Shown: piece by piece, positions 16,316 to 24,833 of the stretch | How positions within the stretch are numbered: position 1 is the stretch's first letter | Layout: the number at the start of each line of letters is the position of its first letter | Assembly: GCA_002412715.1 (NCBI GenBank) | Contig: DHVP01000029.1 | Coordinates: 99,839 to 163,838, forward strand | Reading direction: 5' to 3' | Length of the DNA stretch: 64,000 nt | DNA from: Deltaproteobacteria bacterium UBA5205 | Lineage (GTDB): Bacteria; Desulfobacterota; Syntrophorhabdia; Syntrophorhabdales; Syntrophorhabdaceae | Made by a program: the position numbers and the translations under genes | The notes under the pieces: generated by a model | What the model was told of the DNA's origin: nothing | What the model saw: only the letters and a program-made list of their open reading frames with translations | Databases searched by the model: none

Positions 16316-19018
16316 ATGAGTCAATACAATCTGGAGCGCATTTTCAACCCGGGCCGGGTAGCGGTGGTGGGGGCGAGTGAAAAAACCGGCAGCATCGGCA
16401 ACGCGCTGATGAAAAACCTACTCGAAGGTGGGTTCCTGGAAACCCTGCAGCCCGTGAACCCGAAGTACAAAACCCTGCATGGATTGGCTACATTCAAATC
16501 CATCCGCGATCTGGAACCGGGAGTGGATCTGGCAATCATCGCCACGCCCATTCATACGGTCCCCGATATCGTGCAGGAATGCGTCGAAAACAAGGTGGCG
16601 GGCGCCATTGTGATTGCGGCCGGCGGAAAGGAGATCGGCAAAGCGGGGAGGGAAATCGAGGCGCGGATCCGCGCCACGGCCTATGACGGCGGGCTTCGTA
16701 TCGTGGGGCCCAATTGTCTGGGCATCATCCGGCCTGGCGGGAACCTCAATGCCAGCTTCGCCTCCGAGATGCCCGATGCCGGGGATCTGGCCTTTGTCTC
16801 CCAGAGCGGGGCCATCTGCACAGCCATTTTGGACCTGGCACTCAAGGAGCATATCGGTTTCAGTCATTTTGTCAGCATCGGCTCCATGCTGGACGTGGAT
16901 TTCGGCGATCTCATCGATTATCTTGGGAATGATCCATCGGCCAAAAGCATTCTGCTGTATATCGAAAGCCTGACGAATTTCCGCAAGTTCATGAGCGCCG
17001 CCCGCTCGGTCTCCCGGATCAAACCCATTATCGTCCTGAAAGCCGGCCGAAGCGAGGCCGGCGCCAGGGCCGCCGCTTCTCACACCGGGGCCATGGCCGG
17101 AGAGGATGCGGTGTATGACGCCGCCTTCAAGCGCGCCGGCATCGTGCGTGTGGAAACGATTCAGGATCTGTTCGACTGCGCCGAGCTGATGGCCAAACAA
17201 CCCCGGCCCCGCGGGCCCCGTCTGGCCATCGTCACCAATGCCGGCGGCCCCGGCGTGATGGCCACGGACACCCTGGCACGCAATGGTCTGGAACCGGCAC
17301 CCCTCGACCCTGAAACCCTGCAGAAGCTCGATGCCTTCCTGCCGCCCTTCTGGAGCCGCGGCAACCCCATCGACATCCTCGGAGATGCCTCTCCGGAACG
17401 TTTCCGGCAAACGCTGGAAGTCTGTTTCGACGGAAAGGGTATGGACGGCGTTTGTGTGATTCTGGCGCCCCAAGCCCTCACAGAGCCCGTTGTGGTGGCC
17501 GAAACCCTGGCAGACATGATGAAAGCCCGCCGGTATCCCGTATTTGCCTGCTGGATGGGCGGCAAAAGCATCGAAGTCGCCTTAACAATCCTTAATAAAG
17601 CGGGCATCCCCACCTATAATACACCGGAACGGGCGATCCAGGCCTTTTTGTACATGGTTGAATATGCCCGCAACATGGAAACCCTTCTGGAAATCCCCCC
17701 CAAACTGACCCGCGACATCGCGGTTGATTCCCAAAAAGCCGGGCAACTGCTGACCCGTGCGACGCCAGATCAGTTCATGACCGAATCGGACGCCAGGAAT
17801 GTTCTTTCGGCTTACGGTCTTCCCGTGATCCGGACGGAAACGGCCCGAACCGAAGACGACGCGAGCCGCCTGGGACGGGACATGGGATATCCCCTCGTCA
17901 TGAAGCTTCTTTCCCCGGATATCTCACACAAAACCGAGGCCGGCGGCGTCCGCCTGGACTTGCGTTCTGATGTGGATGTCCGTGCGGCATTTACTGGAAT
18001 TGTGGAGTCCGCGCGCCAGTACAAACCCGATGCGCGGATCGAGGGAGTCACCCTGCAGCCGTTTTTCGCAAACCCGGATTACGAAATTCTACTGGGCGCC
18101 AAACGGGATATCCATTTCGGACCGGTCATCCTTTTCGGATTGGGCGGCATCTTTACGGAAGTCCTCAAAGACAGGGCATTGGCACTTCCCCCCCTGAACC
18201 GGCTGCTGGCCCGGCGCATGATGCAGCAGACCCGGGCCTGGACCCTGCTTCAAGGTTACCGGAACCGCCCCCCGGCGGACATGGAACGCCTCGAAGAGAT
18301 GATCATCCGGCTCTCCCAAATGCTGATCGATTTTCCGCAGATCGCCGAGTTGGACATGAACCCCGTTATGATCAAGGACGGAAAGCCTGTGGCCGTGGAT
18401 GCCCGTATCGTCATTTCGGAGCCGGCACGCCCTTACCCGCTGCACCTGGTCATCAGCCCGTATCCGGCAGAGGATGAGAGCCACCTCGTCACCGAAGAAG
18501 GTGCCCGGTTGCTTGTCCGTCCTGTCCGCCCGGAGGATGCGCCACTTTTTCAGCGTTTTTTCAAGGTGTTGTCGCCAGAAACCATCTATTACCGCTTCTT
18601 TAGCCATGTCAAGGGATTGAACCCTCAAATGCTGGCCCGGCTCACTCAAATCGATTACGACCGGGAAATCACGCTGGTGGCCCTGGATGAGGATTCCGGC
18701 AACGAGCGGATACTGGGGGTGGCCAGGATCATGGGTGATCCGGACGGCAGGCACGGGGAGTTTGCTGTTGTGGTCGGCGATTCTTCACATGGAAAAGGAA
18801 TTGGTTCGAACCTGCTTGGGAAATGTCTGGAGATCGCAGAAAAGCGAGGTTTTCAAAAAGTTTACGGCTTTGTTTTGCGTGAAAACGAAAGCATGCTGGC
18901 TCTGGGGAAAAAACTGGGCTTTCAGGTGAAAACACAACCTGATGCCCAAGAATTAGAACTGGTCATCACATTGGCATCTCTTAAAGGAGGTCTTTCGCGT
19001 GCAAGGCAGCAACCATGA
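16316..19018 (+). CDS. ADP-forming acyl-CoA synthetase fused to a GNAT acetyltransferase domain
   Basis: 900 residues: CoA-binding domain (about 5-130), succinyl-CoA-synthetase-like domain (about 150-460), ATP-grasp (about 480-700) and a C-terminal GNAT domain (about 725-885). His256 in AASHTGAMAG is the phosphorylated histidine of active ADP-forming acetyl-CoA synthetases, so ATP synthesis from acyl-CoA looks possible. The GNAT part resembles PatZ-type protein acetyltransferases, which usually have a dead synthetase half. It may make ATP from acetyl-CoA, acetylate lysines, or both. A GGAGGAG site sits seven bases before the ATG. The end overlaps the next gene by 20 bases. Confidence 0.88.
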   Translation: MSQYNLERIFNPGRVAVVGASEKTGSIGNALMKNLLEGGFLETLQPVNPKYKTLHGLATFKSIRDLEPGVDLAIIATPIHTVPDIVQECVENKVAGAIVIAAGGKEIGKAGREIEARIRATAYDGGLRIVGPNCLGIIRPGGNLNASFASEMPDAGDLAFVSQSGAICTAILDLALKEHIGFSHFVSIGSMLDVDFGDLIDYLGNDPSAKSILLYIESLTNFRKFMSAARSVSRIKPIIVLKAGRSEAGARAAASHTGAMAGEDAVYDAAFKRAGIVRVETIQDLFDCAELMAKQPRPRGPRLAIVTNAGGPGVMATDTLARNGLEPAPLDPETLQKLDAFLPPFWSRGNPIDILGDASPERFRQTLEVCFDGKGMDGVCVILAPQALTEPVVVAETLADMMKARRYPVFACWMGGKSIEVALTILNKAGIPTYNTPERAIQAFLYMVEYARNMETLLEIPPKLTRDIAVDSQKAGQLLTRATPDQFMTESDARNVLSAYGLPVIRTETARTEDDASRLGRDMGYPLVMKLLSPDISHKTEAGGVRLDLRSDVDVRAAFTGIVESARQYKPDARIEGVTLQPFFANPDYEILLGAKRDIHFGPVILFGLGGIFTEVLKDRALALPPLNRLLARRMMQQTRAWTLLQGYRNRPPADMERLEEMIIRLSQMLIDFPQIAELDMNPVMIKDGKPVAVDARIVISEPARPYPLHLVISPYPAEDESHLVTEEGARLLVRPVRPEDAPLFQRFFKVLSPETIYYRFFSHVKGLNPQMLARLTQIDYDREITLVALDEDSGNERILGVARIMGDPDGRHGEFAVVVGDSSHGKGIGSNLLGKCLEIAEKRGFQKVYGFVLRENESMLALGKKLGFQVKTQPDAQELELVITLASLKGGLSRARQQP

Positions 19019-20888
19019 ACTCAAAGTATTGATGCTGGATACCGCTACCGGCTTTTATCGCATGCAGCGCTACCGTGTCGGCGATTTTTTCGGCCCCGTG
19101 GACCTGGGGATTCATCTGGCCTTCAAGCACAACGCCCTGACCATCGGCGCCGGACTTTTGGCCGGCTCTGTTTTACCCGGATCTAACCGGCTGATATTTG
19201 CGGGCATTTCTCCATGCTGGCACGGTTTTTATGTCTCTTCCATGGGCGGAGCGGCCCTGGTTTTTGACAACCTCGGCATCAACATGCTCAGCCTGGTCGG
19301 CAAAGCCCCGCATCCTTCGCTTTTGTACCTGAACCGTAACCACGGCGAAGAAATCAAAGTGGAACTGATTCAAGTCGTACCCGAACAAATCTGGGAATCC
19401 GGCCGCCAAGGGGTGTATGCCGTAATGGAAGCTGCCATCCGGATGTTCGGTCCGAGGTATGAAAAGGATCCCCGGGTGCTGGCCGTCGGTCCGGCCGCCT
19501 GCTTTACCGATTTCGGCGCCGTCGGGTCCGCTCCGGTGAAAAAGGGGCAACTGACCCACGTCGATACTTGGGCTGGACGGGGAGGCTTCGGCAGCAAGTT
19601 GTTTCAGGAGCATGGCCTTTTGGGTATCATCTACGGCGGGACCCATATCGACGATGATTTTCGGGATCGATCCGTGGCGGACCAATGGTTCCAGGACAAA
19701 TTCAACCAACGGATGGCAGCCAAGGACATGGAGGTCACCACCAAGTACCGTTACGACTTGAAATTCAATACGGGCGGCACGTTTGGTGCCAATTACGCCG
19801 CTATGGATGGTGATATTCTGGCGTTTAACTACCGCACCATCTACTGGAGCCATGAGGCGCGTAGAGATCTTCACGAACGTTTTATCCTGAATCATTACCT
19901 CAAACAGTTCAACGAAGAGACCATACAAACCAAGCAGCAGCGCACTTGCGGCGAGCCGTGCGCGGCGGTTTGCAAGAAAATGCACGGCATCTATAAAAAA
20001 GACTACGAACCCTACCAATCCATGGGGCCGCTGTGCGGTATCTTCGATCAGCGGGCCGCCGAACAACTCAACCATCATGCCGACCGCCTGGGTTTCGATG
20101 CCGTTTCCGTCGGTGGGACCCTTGCCTGGCTCATGGATTGCCTGGATGATGGGCTGATCGCGCCCGCAGCGTTGGGTGTAAATCAAAAGCCCAGGTGGGA
20201 GATGTCGACGTTTGATGTGGTGGGCGATTCCATGCACAATGCCGAACTGGGCATGGCGCTTCTGAATCAGATGATTCTTCCCGACGGGAAAATAGTGCTT
20301 CAATTCGGCGTTCGCAAATTTGCGCGCCGGTTATCGCGGGAAAAAGGCCGGCAGGTGCTTGACCGGTTTGTATACAATGCCTTTGCCCGCCAGGGCTGGA
20401 TGGTTCCCAACCAGTATTGGACCCCCGGCGCCTATGCGCCGATGGCCATCACCGGGAAATATTACATGTATTACGGCCGGGATTTCCTGCCGCCCCGGGA
20501 ATTGGGAAGAGAGAGTGCCCAACGCATGCTGAAGGAATTGATGCTGGACAACCTCGGGATCTGCCGCTTTCACAGGGCCTGGGCGGAAACGCTGATTCCC
20601 GATATCGTGGGAGACCTCTTTGGGGAAAAGGATGCATTCCTGAGTTCATTACACATGACCGCCAGCCGCATCACCAGCCGGAATGCATCGGTGTTCTGGG
20701 AGTCGGAACGCAACATGGACATGGTGTTTGAATTCTTGAAAAACAAAAAACGGATCGACGGGGTCAGCCACCCTGAACTGGACCACTGGGTCGAGTTTTT
20801 TACACGCGATAAGCATGCCGCCTCCTACGAATTCTGGTATGACATGCACAAAGGCATCCATGAAATGCTTCGGGAATATCCTGTGTGA
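18999..20888 (+). CDS. Aldehyde:ferredoxin oxidoreductase-family (tungsten/molybdopterin) enzyme
   Basis: Members oxidise aldehydes to acids, or carry out related low-potential two-electron steps, with a bis-pterin metal and a 4Fe-4S cluster. 629 residues; AOR-like features include LIFAGISPCW, YVSSMGGAALVFDNLG and DRLGFDAVSVGGTLAW. Cluster ligands appear as TCGEPCAAVC (Cys317, Cys321, Cys325) and a Cys in DNLGICRF near the C-terminus. The spacing Cx3Cx3C differs from the classical Cx2Cx3C, so this is a divergent clade. A GTG start at 18999 with AAAGGAGG eight bases upstream is chosen, since the nearby ATG is out of frame. It is coupled to the acyl-CoA synthetase gene, suggesting aldehyde oxidation linked to acyl-CoA/ATP chemistry. 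Confidence 0.82.
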   Translation: MQGSNHELKVLMLDTATGFYRMQRYRVGDFFGPVDLGIHLAFKHNALTIGAGLLAGSVLPGSNRLIFAGISPCWHGFYVSSMGGAALVFDNLGINMLSLVGKAPHPSLLYLNRNHGEEIKVELIQVVPEQIWESGRQGVYAVMEAAIRMFGPRYEKDPRVLAVGPAACFTDFGAVGSAPVKKGQLTHVDTWAGRGGFGSKLFQEHGLLGIIYGGTHIDDDFRDRSVADQWFQDKFNQRMAAKDMEVTTKYRYDLKFNTGGTFGANYAAMDGDILAFNYRTIYWSHEARRDLHERFILNHYLKQFNEETIQTKQQRTCGEPCAAVCKKMHGIYKKDYEPYQSMGPLCGIFDQRAAEQLNHHADRLGFDAVSVGGTLAWLMDCLDDGLIAPAALGVNQKPRWEMSTFDVVGDSMHNAELGMALLNQMILPDGKIVLQFGVRKFARRLSREKGRQVLDRFVYNAFARQGWMVPNQYWTPGAYAPMAITGKYYMYYGRDFLPPRELGRESAQRMLKELMLDNLGICRFHRAWAETLIPDIVGDLFGEKDAFLSSLHMTASRITSRNASVFWESERNMDMVFEFLKNKKRIDGVSHPELDHWVEFFTRDKHAASYEFWYDMHKGIHEMLREYPV

Positions 20889-21030
20889 CGAGATATTTTC
20901 CGGAAACTACGGTAAGCTGATTTATAAGAGGTAACTTCTTGCGGATATTTCATTATCCTCAAGCAACCTGTTCCCTCGGTCCGGATTTGTTTCAACAATG
21001 TCGAGGAGATGAGAGATACAAGACAGGCGG

Positions 21031-21237
21031 GAGGTTATCGCACTGCACATGGCGCTTCTTACCCCCATCATGACTGCGGGCACCATAGGACTTTTCTGGT
21101 ATTCTAAGGAAAGCGGTGGTCTGGATTATGGCCGGACCATCGCCTTCACCACTTTGGCGGCCTTTCAATGGTTCCAGGCCTTTAACGCACGGTCCGCTCA
21201 CCGCTCGGTGTTTTCCGTGGGACCGTTAAGCAATTGG
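21031..21237 (+). pseudogene. C-terminal fragment of a P-type cation-transporting ATPase
   Basis: The frame encodes LLTPIMTAGTIGLFWYSKES and GGLDYGRTIAFTTLAAFQWF, followed by QAFNARSAHRSVFSVG. This is the pattern of the last membrane helices of Ca2+/cation P-type ATPases (AFTTL..FQ.F.AFN.RS...S.F..G). The catalytic domains are absent and the sequence stops at a junction near 21237, beyond which the opposite strand encodes a GAPDH piece. Confidence 0.65.
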
Positions 21238-21376
21238 AAAGCCCGTCTACCTGTATGGTCGATTTCTCGCAAGAGACCTTTGGGGAATACCAGCCGTGCA
21301 CGGAGTCATACTTGAGGAGGTAGGCCAGATCTTCGATGTTGTTCAAATCGTTGATCCCCACCACCCGGAAATCCTC
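21238..21376 (-). pseudogene. gap: Internal fragment of glyceraldehyde-3-phosphate dehydrogenase
   Basis: On the minus strand: EDFRVVGINDLNNIEDLAYL followed by LKYDSVHGWY, a highly characteristic segment near residues 25-55 of GAPDH (VxINDLxxxExLAxLLKYDSVHG). The N-terminal NAD-binding GFGRIG motif and the catalytic SCTTN region are both absent. It abuts the P-type ATPase fragment of the opposite strand without intervening sequence. Confidence 0.7.
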
Positions 21377-21734
21377 CCTTTGCGCCGGAGGGGGAGATCA
21401 GGGCAGAGGGGTCTTAGAAACACTCCATTATACGGTGGTGATTTTCTCGCTGGATGACATAGATTCCTATCCCTGTAAAAGACGACACACTCATACACGA
21501 AAGCGCTACAAAAGTAGTTGGTTCTGCGACAGACAGGAGAAAGTATCTTCTGTATCCTAGTGATAACAGAAGATTTGCCAAGTAAGGAGAGAAATATAAA
21601 CCCAAAATTCAAAATATTATACGCATGCTTATCAAGAATAGATTTTATTTTGACTTGCCTCTGATGGAAAGATACGAATCGGGGGATATTCTCTTGGCCG
21701 GGTATACTCTAAGTCTATGAATTTAGGATGGAAA
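21377..21734. other. Stretch without a recognised gene
   Basis: Both strands carry only short frames with no family resemblance; one minus-strand frame of about 60 codons (21414-21605) is hydrophobic at its start but has no supporting Shine-Dalgarno site. The base composition is more AT-rich than the neighbouring genes around 21590-21720. It is probably further debris of the fragment island. Confidence 0.4.
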
Positions 21735-21760
21735 ACGACGGCGACCATGGTTGCCGTCGT
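21735..21760. repeat. 26-bp near-perfect palindrome
   Basis: ACGACGGC and GCCGTCGT are the outer arms and ACCATGGT the palindromic centre, with a single G/T imperfection on each side. It is an isolated strong inverted repeat in a gene-free stretch and could be an operator, a recombination site or a degenerate terminator. Confidence 0.55.
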
Positions 21761-21990
21761 TGTGGCCTAACCATCATTAGATTATGGATATCATCATGGG
21801 TTCCCCTCAACTCCCGAATAAGTTGGTCCAATAACAGGAGAAGAGTGCCACAAGCATGATAAGAGGTTGACTACAAAACCCTGCGCACGTTTGGTATGAT
21901 TTAATCAAGAGGGCTTTTGCTCTCAAGCAGTGATCTTCGGCAATACTTGGTTGATCTCAACCGGGGCTTTTTCTGGGTACGACGGTATCT

Positions 21991-22012
21991 GTCTGGGGAC
22001 AGTCTGGGGACA
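21991..22012. repeat. Tandem 11-bp direct repeat next to tRNA-Ala
   Basis: Two exact, adjacent copies of GTCTGGGGACA, about 55 bases from the 3' end of the tRNA gene. Similar GGGGACA-type repeats are often found beside integrase attachment sites, so it may be left over from an integrated element. That link is an inference. Confidence 0.5.
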
Positions 22013-22025
22013 CAAAAATAGGCAA

Positions 22026-22062
22026 CAAAAAAACCCACAAGTTATTGATATTGCGGGTTTTT
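22026..22062 (-). terminator. Rho-independent terminator of the tRNA-Ala gene
   Basis: On the minus strand AAACCCGCAA pairs with TTGTGGGTTT (one G-U) around a 14-base loop, followed by a run of seven T. It lies directly downstream of the tRNA. Confidence 0.8.
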
Positions 22063-22065
22063 AAT

Positions 22066-22141
22066 TGGTGGAGCTGAAGGGGATCGAACCCTCGACCTCT
22101 TGACTGCCAGTCAAGCACTCTCCCAGCTGAGCTACAGCCCC
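22066..22141 (-). tRNA. tRNA-Ala (anticodon GGC)
   Basis: A complete 76-base cloverleaf on the minus strand: acceptor GGGGCTG pairing with CAGCTCC (one G-U), D-arm GCTCAGCTGGGAGAGC, anticodon loop CTGGCAG with GGC at 22106-22108 (plus strand GCC), T-arm with GGTTCGATCC, discriminator A and an encoded CCA. Its 3' end faces the gene-fragment island, the usual side for integration of mobile elements. Confidence 0.95.
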
Positions 22142-22236
22142 GTTAGGTTAGTGTTATAACAGCCCGAGGCTGAATTGTCAATGGCAATTGCGCCGTGCGA
22201 AGTATCCCTTAGAAGTTGCAAAGGACGGGAAAAGTT

Positions 22237-22255
22237 ATTACCATGTGAGGGTAAT
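22237..22255. promoter_or_regulatory. Inverted repeat upstream of the SagB-like gene
   Basis: ATTACC and GGTAAT are separated by seven bases, about 27 bases before the start codon at 22282 and just ahead of its GGGGAGG ribosome-binding site. The symmetry suits a dimeric regulator or a small leader hairpin. No regulator is identified. Confidence 0.3.
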
Positions 22256-22281
22256 ATTGATATCGTTCGGGGAGGTGCTCT

Positions 22282-22947
22282 ATGAAATCAACAGTCTATT
22301 TGTTGGTCGCCGTTTGTTTTCTTTTCATGTCGGTGAGCGCGGGTAATAGTCAGAGCGCGGCATCGGGGGCTCAGATAAAGCTGCCGGAACCGAAGTATGA
22401 CGGGGCTGTATCCGTGGAAAAGGCTTTGAAGGAAAGGCGGTCGGTGAGGGTTTACAAAGAGGCCCCTCTGACCATGGCCGAGGTTTCCCAGATACTCTTT
22501 GCGGCGCAGGGCGTAACGGAGCCCGGCCGGGGGCTTCGGACCGCTCCCTCGGCCCGCGCGCAGTATTTTCTCACCGTCTATCTTTTTGCCGGGAACGTAA
22601 CGGGCCTCAAGCCGGGGATGTATCGCTATGTTCCTACGAGCCACGCCCTTGCGGTGGTTGCTGAAGGGGATATCAAAGGCAAACTGTACAAGGCGGCCGG
22701 CCAATCGCCGATACAGAAGGCACCGGCGGTGCTTCTCATAGCAGGGGCGCAGGACAAGGCGGCGGCTAACACGAACTGGATGTATCTCGAGGCGGGCCAT
22801 GCGGCGCAGAATGTGTACCTGCAGGGTGTGTCGCTTGGTCTTGGAACCGTTGTCATGGCGGGATTCGATGCTGAAGCGGTGGGCAAGGCGGTAAGCATGC
22901 CGGCGAATGAAAAGACCCTTTATATAATGCCTGTAGGGAAGAAATAG
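22282..22947 (+). CDS. Exported SagB/nitroreductase-family oxidoreductase
   Basis: A 221-residue flavin-type oxidoreductase of the nitroreductase superfamily, SagB/ThcOx branch. A signal peptide covers about residues 1-23, so the enzyme acts outside the cytoplasm. The family features are LKERRSVRVYKEAPLTMAEV at the N-terminus, GLRTAPSARAQYFLTVYLF, and GHAAQNVYLQGVSLGLGTVV near the C-terminus. A GGGGAGG site precedes the ATG. No peptide-cyclisation partner (as in sag operons) is nearby, so it is probably a stand-alone reductase of unknown substrate. Confidence 0.85.
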   Translation: MKSTVYLLVAVCFLFMSVSAGNSQSAASGAQIKLPEPKYDGAVSVEKALKERRSVRVYKEAPLTMAEVSQILFAAQGVTEPGRGLRTAPSARAQYFLTVYLFAGNVTGLKPGMYRYVPTSHALAVVAEGDIKGKLYKAAGQSPIQKAPAVLLIAGAQDKAAANTNWMYLEAGHAAQNVYLQGVSLGLGTVVMAGFDAEAVGKAVSMPANEKTLYIMPVGKK

Positions 22948-23007
22948 ATTATAATGTAATCCCGGCGGCGATGCGTTCGGGGAATCCAAAAAAAAGAAGG
23001 GGTATAA

Positions 23008-23472
23008 ATGCTGCTTTATCTCGTGCGCCATGGTGAGGCGAAGCGGGAGGATGAAGATCCCGAGCGGGGCCTCACCGACAACGGGCTGAGGAGCGCCCGC
23101 AGGATGGGCGAATTCCTGTCATTTATGGATACGCAGTTTGACGTCATGATCCACAGCACGAAGAAGAGGGCGGCCCAAACGGCCCAGGTCTTCACCGAGT
23201 CCATCAGACCGAAAAAAGGTATCGGTGAGGAACAGGGCCTCGCACCCAATGACGACCCGGCGCCGTGGGTGGAACGGATCAATGCCATGGATGAAGATAC
23301 GGCCGTTGTCGGCCACCTTCCTTTTCTTGACAGGCTCCTGGGGCTTCTCGTTCTTGGTGATGCCGACAAAAGAATTGTCGATTTCAAGGCTGCCGGAGCC
23401 ATATGCCTGAAACCGGCGGGCAACGGCAGGTGGCTCATCGTCTGGGCCCTCGGCCCGGAGGTCATATGGTGA
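23008..23472 (+). CDS. sixA: Phosphohistidine phosphatase SixA
   Basis: A histidine-phosphatase-superfamily enzyme of 154 residues that removes phosphate from phosphohistidine in signalling or PTS proteins. The catalytic LVRHGEAKREDEDPERGLT motif is at the N-terminus, IHSTKKRAAQTAQ holds the second arginine, and VVGHLPFLDRL has the second catalytic His. It overlaps the start of rmuC. Confidence 0.88.
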   Translation: MLLYLVRHGEAKREDEDPERGLTDNGLRSARRMGEFLSFMDTQFDVMIHSTKKRAAQTAQVFTESIRPKKGIGEEQGLAPNDDPAPWVERINAMDEDTAVVGHLPFLDRLLGLLVLGDADKRIVDFKAAGAICLKPAGNGRWLIVWALGPEVIW

Positions 23473-24833
23473 GCCCTCTCGCGGCGGTCATCATCTTTCT
23501 TGCCGGGGTTGCGCTGGGTGGTATTGTCTTCTCGCTCATCGTATCTTACCGCTCTCGCGGGAGACAGGGACAGCTTGAGGCGAGGGCCGGGTCTGCCGAG
23601 GCGATCGTGAACGAGGTTAGGCAGCAGTGCCAGCAGGGCCAGGAAGAATCGGAGCGTCTGCGGGCCCAGCTTGCCGCGGAGAGCAACGCCAGGGTAGAGG
23701 CGGTCGCAAAGTGCGCGGCATCGGAGCTGCGCCTGAAGGAAGAAATGGAGCGCCTCGAGGCCTTCCGGAAGGAATTGAGCGAAACCTTCAAGGCCCTTTC
23801 ACTCGATGCCCTTGCGAACAATACGAACGAATTCAAAAAATATGCCGACGATTTCATGAAGCTTGCCGAGGAGAAACTCAAGTCCCAGACCGCGGAAGGG
23901 AAAAAGGAGCTCGAGGGCAAGAAGGACCTCATCGACAGGAATATCGATTCCATCGGCAAGACCCTGACCGAGGTCCAGAGACGGATCGAAGATGTGGGCA
24001 AGGTGAGCGGCGAGCGCATCACCGAGGTGACCACCCTTATCAAGAAGCACGAAGAAGTCACGACGAAGCTCAAGGACACGACGGAGCACCTCGGCCGGGC
24101 GCTGGCGAGTTCCAAGAAGCGGGGCGAGTGGGGCGAGCGGATGGCCGAGGACATTATTCGCCTTGTGGGGATGGTGGAAGGGATCAACTACGTCAAGCAG
24201 ACGACCCTGGAGAACGCACCGGGGAGGCCCGACTTTACCTTTCTCCTGCCCAACAACCTGAGAGTGAACATGGATGTCAAGTTCCCCCTCGACAACTTCA
24301 CCCACTATCTTGACGCAGAGGCGGAACATGACAAGAAGCGTTACCGCGACGAACTTCTCAAGAACACGAAGGTCATGATAAAGCAGGTGACGACCCGGGA
24401 GTACATAAATCCCGCGGAGAACACCGTAGACTATGTCATCGTGTTCATCCCCAACGAGCAGGTCTATAGCTTCATCCAGGAATCGGACGCGACGATCATG
24501 GACGAGGCCCTGAGGCAGAAGGTCATCCTCTGTTCGCCCTTTACGCTTTACGCGGTCCTTGCCGTCATCCGCCAGACCATCGAGAACGTCAACCTGGAAC
24601 GGACGGCGTCGGAGATACTCAAGCTCCTCAGCGAGTTTTCAAAGCAATGGAAGTTGTACAAGGATAGGTTCAAGGCCATGGGTGACCGTATCGATGCGGC
24701 AAAAAAAGAATACGATATCCTCGCGACCACACGGACCAACATGCTCGAAAGACCGCTGAGGAAGATCGACGAGCTGAGCGCTCAGGATGCATTGGAGATC
24801 GAGGCGGGGGGTCTTCTGCAGGATGAAACGTAG
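23466..24833 (+). CDS. rmuC: DNA recombination protein RmuC
   Basis: A predicted nuclease-fold protein that limits DNA inversions at short inverted repeats. 455 residues from the ATG at 23466 (a GTG three bases on is also possible): an N-terminal membrane anchor (about 5-28), a long coiled coil (30-150) and the RmuC domain (about 165-420). That domain contains KKRGEWGERMAEDIIRLVGM, RPDFTFLLPNNLRVNMDVKF and a late VILCSPFTLYAVL. It overlaps sixA by seven bases and the next gene by eleven. Confidence 0.9.
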   Translation: MVSPLAAVIIFLAGVALGGIVFSLIVSYRSRGRQGQLEARAGSAEAIVNEVRQQCQQGQEESERLRAQLAAESNARVEAVAKCAASELRLKEEMERLEAFRKELSETFKALSLDALANNTNEFKKYADDFMKLAEEKLKSQTAEGKKELEGKKDLIDRNIDSIGKTLTEVQRRIEDVGKVSGERITEVTTLIKKHEEVTTKLKDTTEHLGRALASSKKRGEWGERMAEDIIRLVGMVEGINYVKQTTLENAPGRPDFTFLLPNNLRVNMDVKFPLDNFTHYLDAEAEHDKKRYRDELLKNTKVMIKQVTTREYINPAENTVDYVIVFIPNEQVYSFIQESDATIMDEALRQKVILCSPFTLYAVLAVIRQTIENVNLERTASEILKLLSEFSKQWKLYKDRFKAMGDRIDAAKKEYDILATTRTNMLERPLRKIDELSAQDALEIEAGGLLQDET

